Below are positions 26,637 to 35,057 of a stretch of 41,614 bases of DNA, piece after piece (the first letter of the stretch is position 1; the number at the start of each line of letters is the position of its first letter). Under the pieces are notes generated by a model. That model was not told the DNA's origin, ran no database searches, and saw only the letters and a program-made list of their open reading frames with translations. The translations under genes were made by a program, and so were the position numbers. Source of the stretch: Promethearchaeota archaeon (GTDB lineage Archaea; Asgardarchaeota; Lokiarchaeia; Sigynarchaeales; SOKP01); NCBI GenBank assembly GCA_019894735.1, contig JAGXOB010000009.1, positions 3,790-45,403 of the forward strand. The letters are read 5' to 3'.

Positions 26637-27515
26637 TTAAATCAATATGCCGGAAAAATATCCGACACAATATCCATAATCTCCTCTGACATCGGTACTA
26701 GTGTAATATTTCAATAATTTACCTTTGCTGCAATTTAAATTCATACAAATCAACATTAAAGTGGTTATTGTTTGTGCGCCACAGACAGTTGTCTGCGAAG
26801 CAGCCGATAGAGTTTTTTTTGGATCGAGTTCTACAAAAGCATCAATAACTTTCCGGTCTATTGATTTAAACTGATTTAATTGCTCTCTATTTGACACATT
26901 TTTATGGGACATATCTGATGAAGCTACTATGACAACATCTTTATTTAAAGTTTTAACCGATGCTGCTATGTCATTAGCTAATGCTTCAAATACGGAATAC
27001 GCCCTAATACCTCCCATTTTTATAGTTACTATTTTAACATCTCTATCTTTCGCACAATATTTAATGAATGGTAATTGTATCTCAATGTTATGTTCTTGTT
27101 CCATAAATCCGGTAAAAGCGGAAGAATCATCAACGATAATATCACTTTTCTCAAGAATTTTTTGAGATAGTTCAACATCAATCTCCAGGTTTCCTAATGG
27201 TGTCTCCCAGGCCCCATCTCCTAATAGAGCGACTCCGCCATAACCAACATGATCAGTTCCTAATATTATAACCGTGTCAGGGATTTTCTCTTTAAATAAA
27301 TTTAAGTAGGTGAAAGCAGCACATTTTCCTGAGAAAGCATATCCCGCGTGAGGAGAAATTGCCCCAAATATTGTTCTTTTCTCTAGATTTAATGATTCAG
27401 GCAATTTACCCGGCCCAAATTTGCTATCGTAAAAAGAAGACTCTAGATCTTTTATTAAAGTTTCTTTTTTACTAGGATACCAACTTCCCGCGTGTGATGC
27501 TTTTCTTACGACCAA
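26637..27515 (-). CDS. MEMO1 family protein
   Basis: MEMO-fold protein, related to extradiol dioxygenases and found in all domains; function in archaea is uncertain. Landmarks: VRKASHAGSWYP (start of the domain), ISPHAGYAFSG (His of the active-site pocket), VIILGTDHVGYGG, WETPLGNLEID, EHNIEIQLPFIKY and ASSDMSHK. All the pocket residues are present as far as I can see. A TTG at 27515 with GGTGA 4 bases upstream gives the best start; the longer frame begins with a GTG (27524) that is part of this ribosome binding site. Confidence 0.85.
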   Translation of the reverse strand: MVVRKASHAGSWYPSKKETLIKDLESSFYDSKFGPGKLPESLNLEKRTIFGAISPHAGYAFSGKCAAFTYLNLFKEKIPDTVIILGTDHVGYGGVALLGDGAWETPLGNLEIDVELSQKILEKSDIIVDDSSAFTGFMEQEHNIEIQLPFIKYCAKDRDVKIVTIKMGGIRAYSVFEALANDIAASVKTLNKDVVIVASSDMSHKNVSNREQLNQFKSIDRKVIDAFVELDPKKTLSAASQTTVCGAQTITTLMLICMNLNCSKGKLLKYYTSTDVRGDYGYCVGYFSGILI

Positions 27516-27623
27516 ACTTATCACCTTACCATAAATAACATTTATTGAGAAATATATATACTTTCATCTGTTAATTACTAATTTGAAAGAATTATTAAAT
27601 TATTTTTAATACCTCTTATTAAG

Positions 27624-28226
27624 ATGACTGAAGAAAAAGAATCTCCTATTTCACTGGAGGATATAGACGAAAAAGATATCCCAGAAAAAATCCCAACTAA
27701 ATATATTAATAATCGCGTTATTGTTTTTAATCCGCTATATGCTTCATATTTGTATGTAAAACAAAAGTTTTTTGGGTCTCCTCTTGGTATAAGCAAACCT
27801 CGATTAGAATATTTTTCAAAACCTTCGGAATTATCCCTAATTGAAGCGTTATATCTGTTAAAAAACGATAAAATTACTATTTACGACCCTAACTTAGATA
27901 AGTACTACACATATGATGAATTTTACGAAGTAAGTAAAAAAAATCACTATAAATTTGAAGAAAAATATGTAATTTATCAGGATTTAAGAAAAAAAGGGTA
28001 TATCCCCCGACCCGGTTTAAAGTTTGGTGCTGATTTTGTAGTATACAAAAAAGGACCGGGATTAGAACACTCACCGTTTATAGCTCATGTTTTACCGCAT
28101 GACGCAAAAATAACCGCGATTGATATGGTACGGGCTGGGCGTTTAGCTACATCCGTAAGGAAGAAGTTTGTCATCGCTAATCCTCTAACTTTGAGTTACT
28201 ACTTCTTTGAATGGTTCAAACCCTAA
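27624..28226 (+). CDS. endA: tRNA-splicing endonuclease EndA
   Basis: This enzyme cuts introns out of archaeal tRNAs and other RNAs at a bulge-helix-bulge. The catalytic triad is visible: Tyr in RPGLKFGADFVVY, His in EHSPFIAHV, and Lys in SVRKKFVIA. About 200 residues, which suits a homotetrameric (alpha4) type with a slightly long N-terminus. The last residues form a strand-helix end. ATG 27624 has no Shine-Dalgarno, probably a short leader. It is divergent from the MEMO1 gene. Confidence 0.9.
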   Translation: MTEEKESPISLEDIDEKDIPEKIPTKYINNRVIVFNPLYASYLYVKQKFFGSPLGISKPRLEYFSKPSELSLIEALYLLKNDKITIYDPNLDKYYTYDEFYEVSKKNHYKFEEKYVIYQDLRKKGYIPRPGLKFGADFVVYKKGPGLEHSPFIAHVLPHDAKITAIDMVRAGRLATSVRKKFVIANPLTLSYYFFEWFKP

Positions 28227-28261
28227 ACCAGAAAAAGCCAATAAGTACTGTAATTCTTCTA

Positions 28262-30088
28262 TTAATGTTGAATTTTGTAAACTAAATTTACTGACTCCTT
28301 ATCAATATCTTTCCTTAGCTTATCAATTGGCTCAAAATCTTCATTAGGAACATAGTGGCTAATTCGCATTATCTCCTTGAGGACTTCGTCACATTTTCTA
28401 TCGTTCATAATAAAACCCTGTTTTATAAGCAATTTGCTTTTATTGTGTAAGAGAAGAATAACCTTGATGAGCCCTAGCATTTTTTTACTAGTCGTAAAAT
28501 TATCGACCTCATTGAAAGCGTTTTGGATGAAAAAAGCATTTCTTATAAGATTTGCCGTAAATAGTTCTAATTTTTGATCCTCAGCTAAGTTCTTCTGTCC
28601 AAGCAGTTGGGTAATGTATTTTAGATCGTTTTCCGTTGCTAATATCTCATTTACTTGCTTTCTACACTCAGACCAATCTAGCTTAATATCAAACCAATTT
28701 TTATCTATCTTCTCCCACCAATCTGCCAAATACTCAGGGTAATTTGAATAAGAATTTATCCAACTAATAGCAGGATAATGTTTTAGATATGCTAATTTGG
28801 GATCTAAAGCCCATATTCCTTGGACAACGCGTTTTGTAGCGGATGTTACTGGCTCACTAAAATCACCTGCGGGAGGAGATATTGATCCAATAATAGTTAT
28901 AGATCCTTTTCTTCTTTTTCCTTTAGGATCGTGGCCTTGAGTTGTAATAACTCCAGCTCGTTCATAGAAACTTGATAATTTCGAAGGTAAATAAGCAGGG
29001 TAACCTTCTTCGGCAGGCATTTCCTGTAATAACCCTGAGATTTCTCTTAAAGATTCAGCCCATCTTGATATACTATCAGCAATAACAGCAACATCGTACC
29101 CCATATCTCTGTAATATTCAGCGATTGTTATACCTGAGAAAAGACTCGCTTCACGGGCGGACACGGGCATATTTGAAGTATTTACAACAAGGACGATACG
29201 GTCCAGTAACGGTCTTCCAGTATCAGGATCTATAGTTTCACTGAACTGTTTAAGGAAGCTGGCAATTTCATTTCCAGGTTCCCCGCACCCTATGAATACA
29301 ATTAAATCTGCACTGCAATATTTAGCTATATTTTGTTGGATAATTGTTTTACCAGTTCCAAATCCTCCTGGAACCGCAAAAGTACCACCTTTAGCTACGG
29401 GAAATAGTAAATCTATTATTCGCACACCAGTCAATAAAGGCTCGCTAGGTTGCTCTTTTTCACTAAAAGGTTTTCTCTTTGTAACTGGCCATTTTTGTAG
29501 CATGCAAAAAGATTCTTCTTTGTTATCCTTTTTTAAATTATAGATATCATCAATAATGGTATATTCTCCTTCTTCTTCGATAAAAGATAATACACCTGAT
29601 TTTCCAGGTGGTACCATTATTTTATGATTTAACATAGAAGTTTCTTGAACAATTCCAATCTCATCACCACTAAAAACTGAATCATTTGTTTTTCTTGTTG
29701 GAATAAAATGCCACTTTTTGGTTCTTGAAAGAGATGGAAATTCAAGCCCTTTATTTATTCTTCCCTCTTGAAAAAAATCGAATGTTAAGTCTAATGGTCT
29801 TTGTATTCCATCAAAAACATTTGCTAATAATCCAGGTGCTAATTCCATAGACAATGGTTCTTGAAGACTGAAAACTTTTTCGTTCAATCTAATACTATTA
29901 GTGTTTTCAAAGGATTGGGCAATAATGCGGTCTGAGTATATTTGAATTACCTGACATAAAAAGTTATGATTGCTTATTTTAATTAAATCGTTAAGTCTTA
30001 CATAGTTTTCTAAGCCCTTTATTTCAACTAGTGATCCGTTAACCGCAGAGATAAACCCCTCTTTGGAATCATTAATAGCTATAACCAT
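28262..30088 (-). CDS. atpA: Second A-type ATPase subunit A paralogue, atypical GER motif
   Basis: A full-length catalytic-type A subunit (about 608 residues) with the beta-barrel, the non-homologous insertion and the P-loop GGFGTGKT. It is similar along its whole length to the copy at 35054-36895 ([28 protein letters not shown], [13 protein letters not shown]). But the near-invariant CGERGNE is CGEPGNE (Pro in place of Arg at 271), ADSTSRWAE is ADSISRWAE, and LLEEMP is LLQEMP. Its ability to hydrolyse ATP is in doubt. It is the last gene of the operon, after a zinc-ribbon membrane protein. ATG 30088 preferred to TTG 30094. Confidence 0.85.
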   Translation of the reverse strand: MVIAINDSKEGFISAVNGSLVEIKGLENYVRLNDLIKISNHNFLCQVIQIYSDRIIAQSFENTNSIRLNEKVFSLQEPLSMELAPGLLANVFDGIQRPLDLTFDFFQEGRINKGLEFPSLSRTKKWHFIPTRKTNDSVFSGDEIGIVQETSMLNHKIMVPPGKSGVLSFIEEEGEYTIIDDIYNLKKDNKEESFCMLQKWPVTKRKPFSEKEQPSEPLLTGVRIIDLLFPVAKGGTFAVPGGFGTGKTIIQQNIAKYCSADLIVFIGCGEPGNEIASFLKQFSETIDPDTGRPLLDRIVLVVNTSNMPVSAREASLFSGITIAEYYRDMGYDVAVIADSISRWAESLREISGLLQEMPAEEGYPAYLPSKLSSFYERAGVITTQGHDPKGKRRKGSITIIGSISPPAGDFSEPVTSATKRVVQGIWALDPKLAYLKHYPAISWINSYSNYPEYLADWWEKIDKNWFDIKLDWSECRKQVNEILATENDLKYITQLLGQKNLAEDQKLELFTANLIRNAFFIQNAFNEVDNFTTSKKMLGLIKVILLLHNKSKLLIKQGFIMNDRKCDEVLKEIMRISHYVPNEDFEPIDKLRKDIDKESVNLVYKIQH

Positions 30089-30130
30089 TTTCAATATCTC
30101 TAAAATTTATATTTTTTACTATTTTAAATA

Positions 30131-30670
30131 TTATAATGATCGAGTTCCGCAGATTGGACATTTTTTTACAGATTTGGGAATCGTTAATCCACACGTTTTA
30201 CATTTTTTGATTACTTCTTTTAATTCAAAAACCTTGCCGCAAGTAGGACAATTTTTCTTATAACCAGTAATAATCATCCCACAGTTTTCGCATTTATTTA
30301 TAAGAGATTTACGGTATTTAAAATTTAGGTCTATGTTTCTTAATTTTTTTTGCTGCAATAACTCAGAATCTGTTTCAATTTTCAATTCTATTTTTCGGGG
30401 AGGACGTTGAATTTTATTTCGTTCTTTATCAGGATACAGTTCAGAATAAATAGTTTTTTTTTTTTTTGGTCTAAAGAACATTCCCAGAATAATTAAAGAC
30501 ATAAATCCGAGTAGCAATAGTATAATAATTAGTTCAATCCCAATTATAGTTAAAATATAAAAGAGGATGATAACAAAAACCAAATAAATGATCAGAAGTA
30601 TTATCTTAACAAACTTTCCTCTTTGGTGTGAATCTTTTTCATTGTAAACTCCTTTATTCTCGTTTTTCAT
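30131..30670 (-). CDS. Membrane protein with two zinc ribbons, inside the ATPase operon
   Basis: 179 residues. Two adjacent hydrophobic segments (about residues 20-42 and 45-66) form a membrane hairpin. A basic linker is followed by two C-terminal zinc ribbons: CENCG...CPTCG and CKTCG...CPICG. The family is not recognised and it is not a standard ATPase subunit. It lies between atpI (36 bases upstream) and the second atpA (37-43 bases downstream) on the same strand, so it is probably co-transcribed with them. It may assist assembly or regulate the complex (inference from position). Confidence 0.6.
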   Translation of the reverse strand: MKNENKGVYNEKDSHQRGKFVKIILLIIYLVFVIILFYILTIIGIELIIILLLLGFMSLIILGMFFRPKKKKTIYSELYPDKERNKIQRPPRKIELKIETDSELLQQKKLRNIDLNFKYRKSLINKCENCGMIITGYKKNCPTCGKVFELKEVIKKCKTCGLTIPKSVKKCPICGTRSL

Positions 30671-30708
30671 TATACAATTTCCTACTTACAAATCAAAATT
30701 ATTCTCAG

Positions 30709-33003
30709 CTACATATATTTTTTGGAAACTAGTTTTTCTGCTTCAATTATGTCCTTTTGGGTTATTTCTGATTCGATTTCTTTATCTATTTCTTCAGATA
30801 TAACATCTTTGATACTACTTACTTTGAAGATAATTACTGAATAGGTATCGTCTAAATAAAAAGGTACGTAGTTTACACCACTACCTTGATAAAATTTAAA
30901 GAAAAATTCATAGAAATGAAGCCTGATAGCATTTATAAACACTAATAATCCCTCAAGTAAAATTACAATCATATTACCAAATATTGAACCAACTATGTTA
31001 ATGATTTCGGAACCAATATCAGTACCTTGAACTAAATTACCCATTGCTGTGATTGCTATCATTAATGATATGTGTGCTAGCGCTAACGCTAATAATCTTA
31101 TATATGATGCAACATTGCTCATGATTGATAACAGCGTTTCAAATGTTTCCATTGTACCCTCACCGATAAGACTTCCTACAGATTCTTCTTTCAAATAAGA
31201 AATACGGAATATTTTACCTAATGGTTTTAATACTATTAATAATATCCCTGGAACTAATGGTAATAATAGAGGGTAAGGGGGCTCTAACCAGGCGTAAATA
31301 TCAAATCCATATGTGAAAATTAAAATAGTTCCTCCAGTTAATAAAAATATTTTAATTAAAGAATCTGTGAAACCTAAGAATTTTCTTTTTAGTTTCCAAT
31401 AGTTCAAAAATTGAATAAACCAACCCAAATTAAGATGAAACACTCCAACTAAGACAGCAAACTTAAAAACTGACATTATATTATCCAAGGGATTATACAA
31501 AGTAATATTCAATATAGGAATCGTAAGAGGTTCTAGATGCATGTAGACTGTACTAAATAACTTAATTTCATTCATTCCAAAAAATTCTCCATATAGAAAT
31601 CCAACTATTACGGCTCCAATACCACAATATAGAATGATCCAGCAAAAATTTATAAAATCTTTTCCTTTCTTGTTTCTATATCTTATTGCACCAATTAAAC
31701 CCGCAATAATCAAAACGAGACCATGTCCGATATCCCCAAACATTAACCCAAACAAAATTGGAAATGTTATTGCAATAATTGGGGTAGGATCGATTTCTGA
31801 ATACGCAGGAACTCCATACATTTTAGTAACTGTTTCAAAAGGTCTAACTAAGAAATTATTCCTCATTACTGTAGGAGCAGAATTTCTCAAATCTTTTTTT
31901 TCTCTTTCTTTTTCCTTTTCTTTACTTGATGGTTCTCCATTTGTAGTGGTTTCTTCTTTTGAATCTTTAAGTTTCCCAGAATGTACGTGATCCTTATCCT
32001 CTTTCAGATTTGCAATTTTATGTTTTGTAATGTCGATTGAATCGATTGTAATTTTATCTTGAAATTTATCAATCAAACCTTGTTGAATCTCTTTTTCTTT
32101 TCCTTTAGGTAAGAAAAAGCTCAAACTTGATCGATTTAACGATAGTTCTTCATATTGGTGTGAAACCCAGTTATATTCTTCTAGATTTTTTACTATCTCA
32201 TGAGCCGCAGCAAACAAAGGGAGATGATCGTCCCTCAATCTATCTAATTCCTTTTGATTTTTATTTAAAGAAGTGATAACAAACTTGATTTCTTTTGCTA
32301 TTCGAGGAAAGTTTATCCCATCTGAGAGTAAATATTTTTTTAAAATCGGTACCTCTTCAGCGTGAATTATCCGTATCTTTTCTCTAAAATCTTCCTCGTA
32401 TTCCTTGGGATAGATTATAAAAAATGCTATTCTTTCATTGCTTAAATAGTCGTAATGCAGAAAATTTGGAAAATGAGAAAATTCAAAGATATTTTCGATA
32501 TTTTCTAAATTCTTTGCGAATGTTGTAAAGGCTTTAAATTCTAAAACCTTGAATTTCATTAATTTATCTCGCGTCAACTGGTATTTCTCTAAAAAAAGAT
32601 AACTTCCATGGATTGTATTGATTTTTTCTAGTTCAATTTCAATAGAAATACGACTACTTTTTAACTCGTTAATACGATTTGAATAATAATTGATTTCATC
32701 TACGAGTTGGTTTATTAAATCGTTTTTATCTTTCACTTCAAATTTTTTCCTCTCATCAGGTTTAAAACTTAATTTTTGGAAATCAGATTCTGTAATATCA
32801 AGATTTTTAAATAAAGATTCAACACTCTGACTTAATTTATTAATCCTCTCAAATAAAACATCATCTTTTTCAAATTTCACACTTTCTTCAGGTTTAGTTT
32901 TAATATGAACCAAACTGAGTTGAGATAGATGTTGGAGGAGGAGATCTCTGTAATTTTGATTAACATTAACCCTGAATAATACCATAGCACTTTTTTCTGT
33001 CAT
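30709..33003 (-). CDS. atpI: A-type ATPase subunit I (a-subunit)
   Basis: The membrane subunit that forms the ion half-channels and the peripheral stator. The N-terminal ~350 residues are cytosolic and helical; the C-terminal part carries 7-8 membrane segments, with FGDIGHG and the SYIRLLALALAHI motif holding the essential Arg. Length 764 is longer than the usual ~650: a low-complexity charged insert (KEDKDHVHSG...EKEKEREKK, nt about 31880-32010) sits just before the first membrane segment. ATG 33003 has GTGAT five bases upstream. Next gene upstream is atpD. Confidence 0.9.
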   Translation of the reverse strand: MTEKSAMVLFRVNVNQNYRDLLLQHLSQLSLVHIKTKPEESVKFEKDDVLFERINKLSQSVESLFKNLDITESDFQKLSFKPDERKKFEVKDKNDLINQLVDEINYYSNRINELKSSRISIEIELEKINTIHGSYLFLEKYQLTRDKLMKFKVLEFKAFTTFAKNLENIENIFEFSHFPNFLHYDYLSNERIAFFIIYPKEYEEDFREKIRIIHAEEVPILKKYLLSDGINFPRIAKEIKFVITSLNKNQKELDRLRDDHLPLFAAAHEIVKNLEEYNWVSHQYEELSLNRSSLSFFLPKGKEKEIQQGLIDKFQDKITIDSIDITKHKIANLKEDKDHVHSGKLKDSKEETTTNGEPSSKEKEKEREKKDLRNSAPTVMRNNFLVRPFETVTKMYGVPAYSEIDPTPIIAITFPILFGLMFGDIGHGLVLIIAGLIGAIRYRNKKGKDFINFCWIILYCGIGAVIVGFLYGEFFGMNEIKLFSTVYMHLEPLTIPILNITLYNPLDNIMSVFKFAVLVGVFHLNLGWFIQFLNYWKLKRKFLGFTDSLIKIFLLTGGTILIFTYGFDIYAWLEPPYPLLLPLVPGILLIVLKPLGKIFRISYLKEESVGSLIGEGTMETFETLLSIMSNVASYIRLLALALAHISLMIAITAMGNLVQGTDIGSEIINIVGSIFGNMIVILLEGLLVFINAIRLHFYEFFFKFYQGSGVNYVPFYLDDTYSVIIFKVSSIKDVISEEIDKEIESEITQKDIIEAEKLVSKKYM

Positions 33004-33020
33004 TTTTTAATCACTTCAAA

Positions 33021-33662
33021 TTAAATTTCTTTAGTTATCAAGTCTTTTGTATTCTTTAAACGAACATAGTTTTCTCTTTCGTTTTCTTCTAATATCTCTT
33101 TTATTTTTTTAATTTCGAATTGTAACTCAGGAATAATCACATTTTTTAATCCTCTAATTCTTCGGTTTATTTTCTTATAAGACAGAGATATCTTTAACAT
33201 TATATCTTCTAATTTTGCAAAAATAATAAGTTGTTCAAAAAATTTCTCTAAAACTATTATTAAATCATCAAGGTAATTACTTGAATTTTCAAACGAATAA
33301 GCAGGGAGTAATTCCTCTTTTATTAATTCATATTCAATTACAGGAATTAACGACCCAATCTTTTTAAAATACTTTACATCTATCGTAGGTTTGTACTGAA
33401 GTTTACTCAACTTGCTGATTAAATTAAAGTCTCTTTTTCCCATTTCTTTATAAGTTTGATGAAGTTTAATCATAGTTTCTTTGTATAAATCGATAAAAAT
33501 TTCACGATTCTTTATATAATTGTCCCAATTTTCTTTGATCTCAACCATTAATTGCTCTAATTTAAATTTTAAAAAGTTTTCACCCTTGACCGCAAAATTT
33601 AGTCTCTTCTGTAGCGAGAGTAGATTAGTTTTGGTGGGCCGGAATTCACGAAAGGACGCCTT
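33021..33662 (-). CDS. atpD: A-type ATPase subunit D (central stalk); start codon non-canonical
   Basis: Subunit D is the rotating central shaft, two long helices inside A3B3. The first ATG (33548) gives only 175 residues, but the frame continues upstream through RPTKTNLLSLQKRLNFAVKG, the family's conserved N-terminus (RPTRxELLxLKxRLKxAxRG). Between the in-frame stop of atpB (33666-33668) and this motif there is no ATG, GTG, TTG or ATT. The good Shine-Dalgarno GGAGAGGTG is 6 bases before an AAG (33660-33662), followed by codons for ASFREFRPTK. AAG is where an ATG is expected. Full length would be 213, normal for the family. Confidence 0.85.
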   Translation of the reverse strand, partial: KASFREFRPTKTNLLSLQKRLNFAVKGENFLKFKLEQLMVEIKENWDNYIKNREIFIDLYKETMIKLHQTYKEMGKRDFNLISKLSKLQYKPTIDVKYFKKIGSLIPVIEYELIKEELLPAYSFENSSNYLDDLIIVLEKFFEQLIIFAKLEDIMLKISLSYKKINRRIRGLKNVIIPELQFEIKKIKEILEENERENYVRLKNTKDLITKEI

Positions 33663-33665
33663 TAG

Positions 33666-35057
33666 TTACACCTCTCCAGTATAATATTTATCGATTAATT
33701 CTTGGTGAATCCTAAATAATTGGTGCCTTGGTATATGAGATAGAGCCTTCCAAGCAAGATCTAGTGTTGAATTAAAATCTCTTTCTTCAGTATAACTTTG
33801 ATTTAAAAAAATTTGTTCGAAAACTTCTCCAAATTTCAATAAGGCTTTCTGATTAAAACTTAAGCCATCTTCTCCAACAATCGATATAAGGTCTCTGACT
33901 TCAAGGGCAGCGGAGTAAGAAGATAATAATTGAGAACTAACATCCGCATGGTCTTCCCTAGTAGTATCTTTACCAATAGCGTCTTTCATTAACCGGGAAA
34001 TAGAAGCTAGAACCTCTAACGGAGGATAAATTCCTTTTTTGTCTAAATTTCGATTTAGAACTAATTGACCTTCAGTAATATATCCAGTAGTGTCCGGAAT
34101 AGGGTGGGCTATATCTCCTCCGGGCATAGTTAGAATCGGAATTTGTGTTATAGTTCCCTTTTTACCTTTAATTTTTCCTGTTCTTTCATAGAGAGATGCA
34201 AGATCAGTATATAAATATCCGGGATATCCTTTCCTGCTAGGAATTTCTTCTTTAGCAGAACTTAACTCTCTTAGCGCTTCTGCGTAATTGGTCATGTCAA
34301 TTAAAATTACGAGAACATGCATGTCTTTTTCAAATGCAAAATATTCTGCTGTAGATAAAGCTACACGAGGAACAATTAATCTTTCCATTATTGGATCGTC
34401 AGCAAAGTTGATAAATGAAATAATATTCTGAATGTTTCCACTCTCTTGAAAACGCTTCATGAAAAAAATTGCTTCATCTTGGATGATTCCTATACCACAA
34501 AAAATTATGAGGAAAGGTTCTTCGGTTAATACTTTGGCTTGAGTAACAATTTGGGCTGCTAATAAATTATGAGGCATCCCTTGATCACTAAAAATGGGGA
34601 GCTTTTGCCCTCTAATTAATGTGAAAAGGCCATCAATAACAGAGATTCCTGTTTGGATTACTTCTGAAGGATATTCTCGAGCAAATGGATTAATAGGTAA
34701 ACCGTTTATATCTCTTTCTATTTCAGTTAAAATTTCAGATTCTAATACCTGTTTTGTATTGATATCGATCGGTTTTCCTAAGGAGTTGAACACTCTTCCA
34801 AACATATCACTAGAAATTTTTATTTTAAATGAATCTTCAGTGAAGGTAATGGTAGAATTTTCTGAAGATAGTCCAGCTGTATCCTCAAATACTTCGATAG
34901 TTATCGTATTCTCGTCCATTTTCACAACTTGTCCCGTACGTTCTTTACCATCGTCCGTTTTGATTTTAACGATCTCACCATATTGCACATCATGTTTATT
35001 ATCTAAAAACACTAAAGGTCCAATAATTTTTTTTATCTTCCTATAAATTACGCTCAT
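33666..35057 (-). CDS. atpB: A-type ATPase subunit B
   Basis: The non-catalytic partner of A in the A3B3 head. 463 residues, normal length. Motifs: PIFSDQGMPHNLLAAQI (the P-loop position, non-canonical as expected for B), FINFADDPIMERL, LRELSSAKEEIPSRKGYPGYLYTDLASLYERTG, and ASISRLMKDAIG with the Arg that reaches the catalytic site. Only one B gene is present for two A genes. ATG 35057 overlaps the atpA stop (ATGA), so the two are translationally coupled. The stop TAA is in the same frame as the atpD region that follows. Confidence 0.95.
   Translation of the reverse strand: MSVIYRKIKKIIGPLVFLDNKHDVQYGEIVKIKTDDGKERTGQVVKMDENTITIEVFEDTAGLSSENSTITFTEDSFKIKISSDMFGRVFNSLGKPIDINTKQVLESEILTEIERDINGLPINPFAREYPSEVIQTGISVIDGLFTLIRGQKLPIFSDQGMPHNLLAAQIVTQAKVLTEEPFLIIFCGIGIIQDEAIFFMKRFQESGNIQNIISFINFADDPIMERLIVPRVALSTAEYFAFEKDMHVLVILIDMTNYAEALRELSSAKEEIPSRKGYPGYLYTDLASLYERTGKIKGKKGTITQIPILTMPGGDIAHPIPDTTGYITEGQLVLNRNLDKKGIYPPLEVLASISRLMKDAIGKDTTREDHADVSSQLLSSYSAALEVRDLISIVGEDGLSFNQKALLKFGEVFEQIFLNQSYTEERDFNSTLDLAWKALSHIPRHQLFRIHQELIDKYYTGEV

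Noticed and set aside
28262..30088. Second atpA as an assembly duplicate of the first
   Set aside because: The two copies differ at many positions over their whole length and have different flanking genes.
33021..33548. AtpD starting at its first ATG (175 residues)
   Set aside because: It would drop the conserved RPTK...RL N-terminus encoded in frame upstream.
34594..35046. 150-codon plus-strand frame
   Set aside because: Antisense to atpB, which has strong family motifs.
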